A stretch of 64,000 bases of DNA from Tenrec ecaudatus. Lineage: Eukaryota; Chordata; Mammalia; Afrosoricida; Tenrecidae. The position numbers and the translations under genes were made by a program. Of this stretch, positions 8,831 to 23,800 are shown in pieces. The notes beneath the pieces were generated by a model, which did no database searches, had not been told where the DNA came from, and saw only the letters and a list, made by a program, of their open reading frames with translations. The stretch is from positions 18,561,001-18,625,000 of the forward strand of contig NC_134546.1 of assembly GCF_050624435.1 (NCBI RefSeq), given 5' to 3'. Each line of letters begins with the position of its first letter. The stretch's first letter is position 1.

Positions 8831-11800
8831 GCGAGTGGGGCGGGGGGCTGCCAAATGACGCACGTGAGACATTGGGGCGAGCAGGCCTAGGAAAGGCGGG
8901 GAGTTGTCGCCAGGGGAAGGGTACCAACGCGTGGTTTTGGGGGGAAGGTCACGTCAGCTTTGGTGCCGTTCTCGCAAAGTCTTCTCGGACCCTCACTCAG
9001 ACTCAACTGCCAGGGGGTCAATTCTGACGCCTAGCGACCCTACAAGACAGGGTAGAAGGACCCGTGTGCGTTTCTGAGACTGATGGTTTGTGGGAGTAGA
9101 AAGCTTCACCCTTCCTGGGGAGCAGCCTGTAGTTTCAAACTTCCTACCTTACGGCTAGCGGCCCAGCGCTTAACCACTGTGCCACCAGGGCTGTAGTCTG
9201 GGTCAATTAGGACTCTGGTTCTGTGAACCATCTGCTCCTGGAGTGCTTGATCGAGCTTACCATACTGTACTGAATTGCCCTACTGATAGCGAATTTCTGA
9301 AAGGCGGGGATTTCCAGCAAACGTCAGCAGCAAAGAGTGCTCTTGGGAAGATTGATGAAGGGATTCGTTTAGCGCCTTCTCCAGGCACCAGGGACACTGC
9401 AAACCTGGTTGACTAGCTTCCTGCTTTCATGGACCAGTGCTCATCTTAGTAAGGGAGACTGCCCTTCATCTTCTCCTACACCCCGCGAGAGAGTAGTAGA
9501 AGGTCTGTTAGATGAGCAATAAAGTAGTGTTTTAACCGTGAGCTGCATGTTGGAGGTGAATCTCCGGCACGGTGGTTTGAGATAAAGGGAAGGGTAGACG
9601 CAGAAGCCTTCAGTCCTAGGCAGCAAACACATGGACGCTCTCTTTCAACTCCTTACTGCCTTCCTCTCTCCATTCACTTCGTCCTGTTTCCACAGAGGCT
9701 CACGGGACACTTGCATAGCCAAAACTCGCCACCTTACGTGATCAACCTGGACCCCGCTGTGCATGATGTGCCCTTCCCCGCCAATATAGGTGAGTGAACC
9801 CCGCCAGAGCTGGGTTAGCTGCCTCAGAGGGAACTGATAGCCTCAACCTTCAGGGCCTTCGTTTTTTAGGCCCCTGGATCTACTTTTATATCTCTTGGGT
9901 ATATTAGAAGCCTGGATTCAGGCTTCCTCATTAGCCACATTTTCCATTTGTTTACTTAAGCCTTCCCTACGGTGATGCCCCTGGGTTTAGGCGTTGGGCT
10001 GCTAACCACAGGGTTGGCAGTTCAGTGCCCAGCTGCTCCCGCTCCCCCAGCTGTTCCAGGGGAGAAAGATGAGACTGACTGCTCCCAGAAAGATTTACAG
10101 CCTCAGAAAGCCTGCAGAACAGTTCTACTCTGTCCGAGGGGGTCGCTGTGAGTCAGGTGGCAGTGGGCTTTTGGTTTCCTTTTCCCACAGTTCTTTGGCC
10201 CCTTCCCACTTAGCCTCATCTTCCCCCTCGTTCTGGCTCTAGGGTGCTCGCCTACTGCTCTTTAGGTGAGTAAGTGACAGAAAGTCACTCACGTTCACAC
10301 TGTAAGCCCCTTAGTTGGCTCTAATCGTAGACAAACCTTTCTGTTTCTTGAGTTGAGCCAGAATGTGAGTCCTCATGCTGTGCTCCACTCATTGATCTTT
10401 AGGGATCTTGCTCCCATCCCCAAAGTTAGGTGGAGAATGTATATGGAATCATAGATGTGCATTGTTCTGGTGAGAGGTTCCCAATTTTACCATATCCCGA
10501 GAGTATTCGGAGTGGATGTGATCCTGTGTATGATCTTTGATGAAATGTAGGCTTCCCGATTCCCAGGCCCTCACTGCTTGATACCTGACCCCTCATCTCC
10601 TAATCCTGCTAAACTTCCTTGCGCTCTGGACATACAAATGAAAGGACACTGTATTAAAAAGCAAATATAATTTGGGGGGAAATTGCTCATCTCCTCACCT
10701 AAATGGTAGAATTCTATGGGAGTAAAAAGTCTCAGTTTTCTCTCCCAGAACCGCTGGTGGTTTCCAGCTGCTGACCTTGTGAGCAGACTGATGACTAGGG
10801 CTCCCGGTGGGTAAAGGTGGACTTCTTCTAATGGTTGTTGGGGAGATCTGCAGGTGAATAGGTTTAGATAGATATTTTTGGGTCGATTAGTTAATAGTAA
10901 TAAGTAAACTCTCATCTTGATTTAGCTCTATTGTTATTGTTGATAGCATTTTTCCCCCCAGCAGTAGAATGCATGCAGAATTAGTGTGTCTCTTACATTT
11001 TAAATAATAGCAGATTTTGAGCAATACCATATAGGACATGTTTTCCACTTGACTTGAATGATAGGATTGGTGGGGTGAGACATGATAAAATATTTAAATT
11101 AACATAAAACTTTTCACCTTTTAGCAGGTATTTGCCATATAATTTGAGAGTTCCTCTCCTAACATTTTTCATGGGTTGGCAGGTTCCCTTTGTAAGGAAG
11201 AAAACCAGTGTGCAGGTAGAGAAAACGGTAGAAAAGAAATTTGATAGCTGTCTAAGTGGCTAGTTCAGGTTCTGGTTGGTGGGGACAGTGCTGACCAGGC
11301 ACTCGGGTCCTTTGGGTCATTCTCAGGGTCTTGCTTCATATCACAGTTTAATGCGCTAAGCTTTAGAAGAGATCAGAATTAAGGACAGATTAAAAGTAAC
11401 TCATCCGCCTGAGAAATCTTGCTCTGAGGAAAGAGATTGTTTGATGGACTTAATGACTTAAGACATTAAAGGTCTGAAATTATATTGTTTTTATATGGCT
11501 TCCCAATTTCTTTTTCTTCCTTTAGATATTTGTGACACGGTGAAGTATAAAGAAGTCATGAAACAGTATCCTTTTCCATATCAGCTTCAATGTTGACTCA
11601 TTCCTGGTCATCGATGTCCGGGCATTGTATTTTATTTTTTAAATTTGAAAGCGTGTTTTTGCAAAACCAAATGTTTGATTGCTTTAAAGTGATTTCATTA
11701 GTGGGGATTAGGCCTTGTGGGTGATCAGAAATACCATTCTAGTTTATGCTTTCAGCTTTCCTACCATTTTCCCAGACATCCAGCTGGTGTAATTCGAGGG

Positions 11801-14800
11801 TTAAGAAGGAGAAAGGCAGCTTGGTGGCATTACCTTGAAGGGTACACTTACTTATTGCCCACCACGGCTTCATATTGGGACATCCAGATATGAGTCAGCT
11901 TCGGGAGGATTAATTTAGTACTTTTCGTTAGGTAAGCCTAGGCTGCTGTGACTGTGGGGCACCCATACGATTCTGACTCACATCTACTGCGCCCTAGGCT
12001 TCCCTGGATGCAGATCTCCTCCAGTGACCTTTCCCCCAAGAGCTGCCGCTGGCTTCTAACCAGTGAGCCGCTGAACTCACCCACTAACAGGGCCTTGATT
12101 CTGACTCATAGCGATCCTGTAGTGTGTTTCCCATTCGTACATCTTTATGGGAGCGATTGAAGAGACCTGGTAGTATAGTGGTTCTACTTTGGGCTGCAGT
12201 TCCCATGGTCAGCAGTTCGAAACTACCAGCAGCTCTTTGGGAGAAAGACTTTGCTTTCTACTCCCGAAAACAGTTACAGTCTTGGAAACCGACAGAGGGG
12301 CTATGAGTCAGCATTGGTTTGAGGCAGCGAGTTTGGTGTTGTGGGAGTGCCTAGTAGTTTGGAACTGTCGACTGCAGTTAGCAAGTCAAAATTTGCAACA
12401 CCACAAGGAGTTGTTAATTCATGACTAAATTATTTTTGTTGTTGTTAAGGAAGTTTTTATTGATAGCATTCTCACACACCCCTCCCCCTGCAGCCAGCAG
12501 CGAATTCCTGTGGTTTTTACATTTTAATGGATTTTAAGAACTATGTGGAATGGGTGTTCCACTGGATGTGGGTGGTGGGCTTGGTGAAAGGAGGCATGAA
12601 AAACTGCCTTTATTGTGGCCGTGTTTCTTTAGTAACCACGGAAGGGCACCTTGCTACACAGGATTGTGCTTGGGGATCACTTTGCCCTGCATTCTTTGCA
12701 TCACTCTCTAGATCCCAAGGTAAACGGTTTATGACGTCTTTGAGCCCTTTGCCTTCTGGCTTACTCCTGGCTTCTTTACCAGAAAGGAGGACCTGCCACT
12801 GCTTTTGATTTTCTGGCCCACAGAAAGCAAATGAGAGCAAGCCGGTGGGAACATTGGGCAGTGTTTACAATGCCAAGGTCAATGAGGAATCAGTGATGGC
12901 CACTGATTGAGAGGGCCTTCTGGTTTGCTCGTCTTCTGTACCTCTGGGGAACTGTCTGTCCTCCCACAATTGAGTTGGGCAAAGGGTGGCCGAGGAGGGC
13001 TGTCTTTATTCATTCTTTGGACAGCAGTGGTGGCGATCTTTGGTCGTGCAGTGTTGTCTGCTACTGTACTGCTGAAACACAACCTTTCTTACAAAGCATA
13101 ATTTTTTTCTGCTCTATTTTATCCTTCCTTTTCATCATTTCTAGCAACCTCTTTCTGTTTGCTCACGTCACTGCCTACAACACACAGTCCTCTCCTCTTC
13201 AGGTTTTTCATCAAGTGGCCTTAGGTGCTGCTGAGTCAGTTCCGACCCTCTGCACAACACGGCGAAACACTGTGCCATCCCCACCATTGTCCTGTGCCTG
13301 GACCCGCTGTTGCAGCCGCTGTGTCAGTCCATCTCATTGAGGGCCTTCCTTTTTGTGATGCCACTCTTCTTTACCAAGTGTGATGTCCCTCTCCAGGGAC
13401 TGGTCCCTGAACACAAGTCCAAAGTGTGTAAGATGAAGTCTTGCCTTCCTTGCCTCTAAGGAGCACTCTGGCAGTACGTCTTCCAAGATTTGCTCGTCCT
13501 TGGCAGTTCGTTGTATTTTTCTTTATTCTCCACTTGCACCACAGCTCCAAGGCATGAATTCTTCAGTTTCCTATATTCAGTGTCCCAACTTTCACAAGCA
13601 TATGAGGTGATTGAAAATATCCTGGCATGGGCCAGGCACTTCGCAGCCCTCTAAAGAGGTCTGTGCAGCAGATGTACCCAGGGCAGTGCACCACTTGATC
13701 CCCTGGTTGCTGCTCCCACGAGCTTTAATCGTGGATCCCAGCAAAACGAAATCCTTGGAAACTTCAGTCTTTTCTCCATTTATCATGTTGTTACCTATTG
13801 GTCTGGTTGTGAGGATTTTGGTCTTCTTAATCAATTATTGAGATGTTAACAAATTGTTGAAGGCAGAGTCTGTGAGAATCGTTGCATGAATGACCCAGTC
13901 CAAGTACAACACCCACCAAGAGAGGGGCTAGTCACTGTCTAGGTCTTTCCAGAATAGACGACAAACTGACTTACAAAGCCAGGACTTTGGGGAAGCTTTT
14001 CAAGGCATTTTCTTGGGGCTGCATCATTGGCTAACGTTTTTCAAATGACTCTCAAAAGTAGGTGTTACCATTCTTTGGTAATCCTGAAAGTCAACAAGCA
14101 TAATGCTTTGTTGAGCGTCCCTTAAAACCATGGCCGTGACCTAGTCTGGTTTTGCTTTGACTGTACCACTTCCACCTTTTGCTAGTCAGGCCTCTGACTG
14201 CTTGTTGTCTTCACAATTGTACCAGTAAAGCCATGTTTCATAGTTTATCGACAGTTGCACGAAGGCATCCTTCAGGATTTGAATCTCTGTTTACATTTTT
14301 TTTGGGGTGGGAAGCTCCGCCCTTCTCTGCACCTGATCCAGGCACAACAGCTTTGCCGTCCATGGAACAAACTGTTTGCTCAACTTTAATTTTTCCTTTA
14401 GAATCGTGTAAGCTGGAAAAATTAGGGGTGGCATGTGATTCTGCTGTTGTTGGTTCTCCTCACGTAGAGCATGGACAAGACTGTTGACTTGTAGTTGATG
14501 TGGATGGCCTGTGGATTTCATCTTCTTCATTGTCTTGTCCCTTTTTCAAACAAGTTTGCCGTTTGTAAATGGATTTCTCTGGGGCATTGCCCCTGTAAAC
14601 TTTATCCAAGCCTCAGTTATTTCACCATTCTTTCACCTAAGCTGCATAGTAAATTTGGTGTGCCCCCTTCAATTTTAGCAGCATTCATGTTGTTCTGAGA
14701 GAACCTCTTTTCAGACAGATCTCTTCTCCTTTTAAATACCTCAGGCATGTTGAACAATTAGTACAAGTTGATTTTGGTACACATTCTTATTTTTTAAATC

Positions 14801-17800
14801 CATGCATAGGGTTTTTAAAAATAATTAGATTGTCCTTGAACTATTTGAAGAACCCTTGTATAGGTGGGACACTGGTATCCCAAGACACCAGAGGAGCACG
14901 AACATTAAGTGTAACTTATATGTCCCTTAGGTCATGAACAAATTACATGTAGGTTGTTTAATTAGTGAGGATCAGCAAGGAACACAATTAGAGTGTCTCA
15001 GTGGTTAATGCAGACTATCATTGTTGATAAATCTGTTTATTATAGTTGGGTCATGTTAGTTTCTTTGATTGTTGCCTAGCCACCCTTGAAAATGATAGAT
15101 GAATAAAGAAGGCAGTGGTAGTGATTGTTCTCTGTAAAGGCTATGCGATTGTACTTGTCAAACAAGGATTGGGTTGCCAATACCCAAGAATGGAATACCT
15201 GTGCCATATGCTGTTTGTGTGCTTGATATCCTGGGTATCAGTTGATAATCTGAGTTGCTCTATAAACCGTTTGAATCCTCAACCTGATATCTAGATATGG
15301 ACTTGGACCCAATGGTGGCATAGTGACCTCACTCAATCTCTTTGCTACCAGATTTGATCAGGTATGTCTGACTTAAACTCATGGACAGGACTATGGTAAA
15401 ACTTGTGACTTAAAATGCCTTAGCGTGAACTCTGAGAAAGAAGAGCAATACACTTGAATATAATTATAGAAAATAGGAAGCGTTTTGGTAGGTAATAAGT
15501 AGGCTATGAGAAGATCAGTGCTGGGAAGTGTTTCATATTCAATATTTGTAATAGCTAATAAAACACAAAACCAAGACACCTACGTTCTTAGGCATTATTG
15601 GCTTTTTGTGCTGTTTCTGGAATGGTGGGACGGGGGTGGGTGGGCCACTTGGAATGGGCATGGGGTGGAAAGATAATGGGGATTTTCACTTGTGGCAGGT
15701 ATTTGTCATCCTTTAGATTTTTCTCTGGTCACCTTCAAATTCTGTCAGAATAACCATTAATTTATTACCCTGATTTGATTGAATGAGACAGGATATTAGC
15801 ATTTTATGGATGTGCCAAGAGATAGAACTTGACCATGAAAAAGTCACTCTCCAGCCTTTCATGCCCTTGTGCTATGCGCAGGGTGTTGTGACAGTGTTGC
15901 TGATGTGGATGTGTTTCTGTACATCAGTGAGTGTATTAGTTAATGCAGTAAGAATAAGAACACTGGGACTCAGGAGGTATACCACTCTGGAGAAGGCTCT
16001 GATTTTGCATTGGAACTTGATCTTGTGTTGTTTTCCTCTTAGGTGATGAAATTTATTGAGAAGGCCCAGAACATGTATAAGTGAGTAGTTACAGGTTGTT
16101 ATTTTTTTAAATCATTTTATTGGGGGCTCATACAACTCTTTTTTTAAAAAAATCATTTTATTGGGGGCTCATGCAATTCTTATCACTATCCATACATACA
16201 TTCATTGTGTCAAGCGCAAATATGTACATTTGTTGCCATCATCATTCTCAAAACATTTGCCTTCCACTTGAGCCCTTAATATCAGCTGCTCATTTTTTCC
16301 CTCCCTCCCCACTCCCTCCTACCTCATGAACCCTTCATAATTCATATATTGTTATTTTGTCATATGTTACACTGTCCGATGTCTCCCCCTGCCCTCTTCT
16401 CTGCTTTCCATCCCCCAGGGAGGAGGCTATACGTGGATTCTTGTAATCAGTTCCCCCTGTAGTTCCAGTTTAACACCTATTTTTAATTTCTATAATTGGC
16501 ACATTAGTAAGTGTTGGGAAAGATTCTAGGAAACTATCAAGCCCTGAAAGAGTTAAGATTGCGATGAAGTGTAGACCAAAAACATTCATTAAGATTTAAA
16601 CCTGTAGAGCTAAATCAACTATTATCCCATCTCTAAATTTTCTGTTACACCTTTCCAACCCTTCTTTATATGGGTATAGGTTACATGAGGCAAGGAATCA
16701 ATTTTTTAAAATAAAAAAACATTTTTAAAATATAAAACCATACTTCCTATTGTCATTACCTGCAGTTACCCGATGCTAGATTCTTAATCTGTTTTTATTT
16801 TTTAAGAAAGAAAGAAAATTCATTGTTTTTCTAAAAGACATGAAGGAACATCAAAAAGTTGGGGGGATAGTTCAGTTATCTTTTAATTCCACTTTTCCAC
16901 AAATTTATTTCTCAGGGAATTTTTGACAATATCATTTAGCAAATGTCTGCAGTTCTTTACATAAAGCTTTCTCTTCTGTTTTGTCAATTGTTATTCTTCA
17001 TTTTGGAGATGTTGAGGTTTTTCAAAACTGTAAGTCCCTACAGAAGCAGACGGCCCCGCCCCTCTCCTGTAGAACTGTCGTTGAGCCGGAACCACTGAGT
17101 GAGCGGCCAACAGCCCAGTGCCAGCCCCAGCACCAGCAGAGCGCGTCCAGAAATGATCTGCATTCAGAAAGAATCAAATTCCTCTTTCAAGGAAGCAAGT
17201 CTATTTAAATAAGAGATAATAGTCCTTAAAGTAAAAAGTACAAAGTGAAAGATATTGCAGGAATGTTTGAAACTTTAGATTTCTCCAAGGTAGCGCTAAT
17301 CTTATGGTGGGGCATGCAGAATGATAGCCCCATTGTATCCATCAACTTTTTGAAGCCTTTTCGTATCTGCTCATTTTAAAGAATTCAAACCAGGCACATT
17401 CTGATTCCTACAAGAAATAACGCGTTTATATTTTTTGACTAGCCTTCCATATTTCTATGCCTACATATATCGGTAGAAAATTGAGTTGGATGCATTTTTT
17501 AAATACAGGACCTACAAGAGATACTTTTTAAAAAAAATATAAAACCTTTACTGAGGTATATTTAACATACTATAAAGCTTACTCTTTTTTTTTAAGCTTA
17601 CTCTTTTAAAGTATACATTTTAGTGGTTTTTAGTCTCAAAATTATCAATTGTCAACATTTTCATTTCCTGACAAAGGAAGCCCACCTACTCATTAGCCGT
17701 CACTCCCTGTGCCAGCCCCTGACATTCACTTTCTGCTCTATGGATTTACCTGTTGGGGACATTTCATGTAAATACCATTCCATCATACCACATGCGGTCT

Positions 17801-20800
17801 TTTGTACTTGGCTTCTTTCACGTAGCCTAATGTAGTCAAGGTTTATTCTTGATGTTGCCTGGAACAAGACTTTTTATTGCTGAATAATATTCTTTATGGA
17901 TATGCCACACTTTATCTTTCATCAGCTGATGGACATTTGTATTGTTTTGAAGTTTTGGTTCATGTGAATGTTGCCATGAAAGTCCCTGTGTAAATTGTCA
18001 CATGCAAGTGTGTCGCAGTGCTCTTGTGCGCGCTTACAAGTGGAGTTGCTGGATCCTGCGGTCACTTGGTGTGTAGCTGTGCATCTGCCAGAATGTATAA
18101 AGGTTTCAGTTTCTCCCTATTCTTGCCAACAGTTGTAGTTACTTGCTTTTTTAATTAATTAAAACATCTGGATACACATCATTCCCACTTTCTTTTAAAG
18201 TTTTTTGGTTAGCTCTAGCTGATAACCAATTGGCAGGCTGGTGTGCTGTTAATTAACTCCCAAACTCGCTGCCATCAGATCAGTCAAGACACATCGTGAC
18301 TTCTCTGGGTTTCTGAGACTGACGGTTGACAGGAATAGAACTTTGCCCCTTGGGGCTGCTGGTGGTTTTGAACTGCCAACCATACAGCTCGCAGCCCAAA
18401 GCATAACCCCTACACCACCAGGGCTCCTGCATTGTTAAATAGTCACTTTTAATGGTTTTCAACAATTGCTTTGTGAACAGCACTGTTCACACAGAATGAG
18501 CTCTGTTGGAGTCAGGCAAGTAAAGATGAGCAGGTCCAACACTGGTAGTTCTCCACTCCTCCTCTGCCCCTCCCCTGCCAGTGGGATCGGTGCTAGTTGA
18601 AACACCGCGAGACTCAAGGTCAGTCGTGCTCTTTCCTTTTTGACCGTCGCCCCTGGCTCGTTGGGAACCTCTGGGTAATGTCGAGGGCCCTGACAGTGCT
18701 TCTGCCAGTGTTCTCTTTGCTTTCATGGAGTGGCAGATGTTGGCCATCCGTCCTTGGCCAGTCTGAGGGGCAGGCCTAGAAAAACCAGTTTAAAACAGAA
18801 ACATCAAAGAAAACAAACGGTCAAATATAAAGGCACCAGATGTAATTTGAAAGTGTATGACAGTAGAAAAAGTGACATAAAACTGGAGAAAAATGGTTTA
18901 TGTTAAAATAAGTGTTTATCTATTGGTGTGTTTGGTACTTGTTAAATGATTCCTGTAAAAGTCAGGGTCTGATCATGAAAAATGTGAAGTAGCTAGGAAT
19001 CATGTTTTCTTGATTACATAAATTATTGCAGTTCTAAAGATCAGTTCCCTGACTCCCTGTTATGAAAGATGAAGCACTTACGTAGTTGCTCTCACATCCC
19101 CCTCAGGCCTTCTGGTTTATATTGCGTTTACGTCGCCATGTTAATATTTTCTCATTTTATTCCGTACCCACAGTCAAATGAGTTCAGTGCTCGCGTATTT
19201 TAAACCACGCTTTCATTTCTACTGTTTCTATTTCAAGTTGTCTCCTAGTTGGCAGGATTTCAATGACAGTGAATTCAGCCCTGGTTTCCCTTGAGTTCCA
19301 AATATCTACCTATATGCCGAATGTTTGTGTGATATTAGAGCTGGGCATGATAGTCACATTTTCTTTCTCAAACTTTTTCCCCGTTTTATTCTTGAAGTGT
19401 ACTCATTTGATCTATACACGCCTCAGTCTTACACCTCATTGTTGAACAGGCCATATAAAAATATCTAGGAGCATTGTCTACTATTTCAGTCAGATTTAGT
19501 TCTTCATTTCAGGAAAGTTTTCTTGTGTTATATCTTGTAAAGCTTTTTCATGGACTCCAGTTAACCTCTACGATAATTTTTATTTATCTGGCTTTCTTTT
19601 AGGTTCCCCCTAATTGCTGTAACTTCCCTGCTTCTTTACTTCTTAATGTACGTTAATGTGTACTATTGAGCATTTCGTCAATACAGGTCTGGGGCGAGGG
19701 TGAGAGAAGGGAGAATGACCCCCGTTGTGTAAAATCAGGAAGGCATCTGGTCCCAAGACCCTGCAAGAACCTTGTCTAGACATTCTGTTTACTGTGGTAC
19801 AGTGTGAGTCTTCAACCTCCGAAGTCCTGCTTGGATTTCATTTCAAGTCACAGATATTTCAGGCAAATTATTTTTTCTGCAACCAGAGGGAATGGCCAGG
19901 AGAAAGGAGGGCTCGGTACAGGGTTGTCAGTCTTCATTGAAAAACCTTGGTTTTGCTTTAGGAACAATCCTTATTGTGTCTCTCTGCTCCAGAATGTTCT
20001 CTTTCTTTTGCTACCAAGTTTGAAGTTTATTGGATACAGTAATTTTTTTGTTTCTACTTTGCTATTTCTTGGTTTGCCCTCACCTCTATTTTACTATTTC
20101 AGCATCATTTTATTAGGTCTTAAAAGAATGAGTAGCAACCTCCATTCACCATTTTAATCTAGAAGGTACACATTAATTACTTGAAAATATTTTTGCTCAA
20201 GTGAGAGAGCCAGCCAAACTCGTAGCTGCACGTGAATCGGTGTGTTTTGTGTGCTACCACTGAGTTAGTAGTGAGTGTGCACATCTGGATTCCAGTGTTT
20301 CGCTCGAGACTCCTGTGGTGGAACGCTAGACAAAGGGGCCTCCGTAGTCCATTGCTAGCTTAGGCTTTTGGGGTTTGGAATTTTCCTCGGAGTCCCGGCC
20401 CTCTGCTTTCCCAATTTTTGAGTGCTTTTCTTGTCGTTGATCATAGAATATATTTAATCATTGCAAACGTTTACACACTAGTTTTAGCATCCATTGATAA
20501 CTTTTGCCTGAATCAATAATGATAAAAATTATCAAGTGATGCTTTCTAATGCCATCTTTTTTTGTTAGCTGCCTTTTGAGTGAAAGGAAGAGCTTCCGTT
20601 TCTACTCCATCCATAAATTACACATAATACAAAACTGCCCATTTTAACCAGCTGTCAGATGTCATCAGTGATCTTACAAGATGGTTTGTGGAGAGATTTA
20701 CATTCTGGTTTGGCTTGTCCATTTTTATACAGTGTACATCTAGGAGCAGCACCGTGCCGCCTCTGATTTCTTAGAGCAGTGCACACTGTGCTGCTCCTGC

Positions 20801-23800
20801 CATTAGCTTGAGGAATCCAGTTGGATTGGGCAGTGAGCAGATCCCCTTACAGTCTCAGATGACTGATAAATAGTCTTTAAAAGACAAGTAAGATAAATAA
20901 GTAGTATTTTGTGTGATGGGATCTCTCGGCAGTGCACAAGTTTGAACACTTGTAATGATCTCTCGACACAGATATGTCTTGATCGACACACCAGGACAAA
21001 TAGAAGTATTTACCTGGTCAGCTTCTGGGACAATCATCACTGAGGCCCTGGTGAGTATTCCAGAACCTGTTTCTGAAAGTAACTAGAGGACTAGACTGAT
21101 TGCTGGCATTTTATGAGAAGGGGGAGTCGGAGAAGCTCTGCATTCCCAACCTAAAGTGGCTTTCCCTTACTCAGGAAATTGGGAGATAGTTTGGGGGGAA
21201 AGTCATGAGCCCTCTGACCAGGCTTTGGTTATTTTTGTGGCTTTAGGCATCCTCATTTCCAACAGTTGTCATCTATGTAATGGACACATCACGAAATACC
21301 AACCCAGTGACCTTCATGTCCAATATGCTCTATGCGTGCAGGTAATTGATTGTGGGCATGGTAGTCCAAGGCATAAGGCCTCCTCCTCTTCCCTTCTCTC
21401 CCTTTGCTTCTGTAATGCTACTTCGTCCTGAGTGCTCACCCTACATATGTACTTCTTCCGATTTGCCACTCTGTGTCATGATTGTGCGGGGGAGGTCAGA
21501 GAGAAAAGAGGCACCCATGCCAACGACGTTTTCTACAGCAATTGCTGCTCTTCCTTAGCTTGTTATAAAAGTGGGTGGTCTGTGACTGTGAATCTTGTGG
21601 TGATTACCCCTATGTGAATGAAATCCAAGTGTCAGTACAATAGGGCTCCCTGGTCTAAATGCTGTTTATGTGTGTCATGCTAGGTAGGGTGAAATTGTTC
21701 TGTGAGGAGAGACTGAATAAAGGTGCATCTGGGACTCTGAAACGCAGAGGCTTGCATGACTGGTGGTGCCCTTAAGAGAGGAAGGGCACGCCTCACTAGT
21801 GTTTGTGTGTGCGTAAAAGCCACCCCGCCGGCCTTGTCTGACATTACTCAGGATGCTCCTTCTGATTAAATGAATGTAAGTCCTATCAGTAATCATGTTT
21901 TGATATTTGCTTTTCAGCATCTTGTATAAAACCAAGCTGCCTTTCATTGTGGTCATGAATAAAGTAAGTGCCTGCCTCCTGTCGAGAGTTAGCATGTCCC
22001 CCCAGCACCTCCCCATTGTTGGGGGACTTAGGTGGATCAGAAGGTCCTGGGAAACAGGGTCGAGCTTTACTGAAAGAGAGTCATGGCCACTTTAGGAAAT
22101 TAATTCAATCAGGTTGAATGAAAATTAGTTGAGATAGTCTCTTGACCTTAATGTAATCAGTTATTTCTCAGCCCATGACTGTAAATGGGGGTGAACTGCT
22201 AGTATGTTGGAAGACATAATAAAAACTAAACCAGAAAAGAAAACCTTCCCTGGCATTGGTGATGGTTAGGATACAAGGGACGGCTCACTTGACTCCAGAG
22301 CCAGGAATGTGCTGGTGTCCACTGCGGCTGTGCTCCCTGCGGGTCTGCTTTGAGTAAGAGAATGGAGACCTCCTTTTAATTTTATATGCTACAGACCAAC
22401 GCGAGCTCTTTGTGGTTTGCTATGGTAGAAGAGGAAATGAGGGGAGAGGAAAATATGCATGATGTGACACAAACTTCTGATTAAATGACCTTTGCCATTG
22501 TCTGCTGTCTCATCTAATTGCCAATGACTCTCTGCTCTCGGGCACAGACTGACATCATCGATCACAGTTTTGCCGTGGAGTGGATGCAGGATTTTGAGGC
22601 TTTCCAAGATGCCTTGAATCAAGAGACTACCTACGTCAGTAACCTGACTCGTTCCATGAGCCTCGTGTTAGATGAGTTTTACAGTTCACTCAGGGTAAGC
22701 TTTAACTGTTCGGTGGTATATAATAAATAATAAATGAGTGCTACTTTATGATGGTCATCAAAACATTTTTATTGTCCTATTATTTTAAAGATGTTTCAGT
22801 GTATCTGAGAGTGTTTCTTTAATATTATTACACATAGAAAGGTAATTATGTACTAAGGCAAACACGTAACTGATGTTAGATGTGAAATGTTTCTAACTGT
22901 TCTGGCTTAATGTGCAAACTTGACTAAAAAGACATTTGGGAATGTAAATTGGGGTGGGATCCACGGGTGGTTGTATGTTTCTAAGCAACGGCCTGAGATA
23001 CTAATTTCCACAGGGAATAGAGTGGTGTGGTGTGGAGGAGATAAGCCCTGATTGATACCATAGTAGTTCGGTCCTAATTCCTTCCTTTCCAGGACCTTAT
23101 TTTCTATAGACTTATTTTTTGTCTTTGACTAAACATGCCATGTGCCTAAAGTCTCTACACTGCTTCGGAAGGTTTTCTGGCGTTTGAGTGGCCATACAGC
23201 CCAGTAGAAGGCATCTTGTTTCCTTACTGCGTTATCGTGTTTTGGCAGGTGGTAGGCGTCTCTGCTGTCCAGGGCACAGGCTTAGAGGAGCTCTTTGGGC
23301 AGGTCGCCAGTGCTGCAGAAGAATATGAACGGTGAGGACAAAGGGCCATCTTCCTGAGGGCATTCTTAGAATTCTGATCGAGTAGCAGGTTTTTAAAAAT
23401 CATTTTATTATGGGGTTATACAACTCTTATCACAATCCGTGCATACATCAATTGTGTAAAGCATTTTTGTACATTCATTACCCTCATCATTCTCAAAACA
23501 TTTGCTCTCCACTTAAGCCGCTGGCATCAGGTCCTCTGAATAGCAGTTTTAGCAGACGGAGCACTTCGGTTTGTGTGGGGTGTGTGATATGTTTCCTCCG
23601 CATGTGTGTATTGGGTCTGACCACATGTCTGCGCAACAACTCCCATTGTCTTTCTCAAAAAGTTTACGGCAGCGGTTCTCAACCTGTGGGTCGCTACTCC
23701 TTTGGAGATTGAACGACCCTTTCACGGGCCGCCTGATTCATAACAGTAGCAAAATTAACAGTGATGAAGTAGCAATGAAATATATTTTATGGTTGGGGGG

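Larger units (their letters stand above)
11566..15294 (+). other. GPN1: GPN1 intron 3, U12-type (minor spliceosome) GT-AG intron
   Basis: The 5' splice site is GTATCCTTT, a perfect match to the U12-type consensus RTATCCTTT. Near the 3' end, TCCTCAAC (15276-15283) matches the U12 branch-site consensus TCCTTRAY at all but one position, with the branch adenosine 12 nt from the CTAG acceptor. That short spacing is characteristic of U12 introns, and there is no long polypyrimidine tract. The intron contains AfroSINEs, an RTE fragment and unresolved sequence at 13980-14870. Confidence 0.88.

Noticed and set aside
8664-8927. Minus-strand 87-codon frame over GPN1 exon 1
   Set aside because: It is the antisense shadow of the GPN1 first exon and CpG island.
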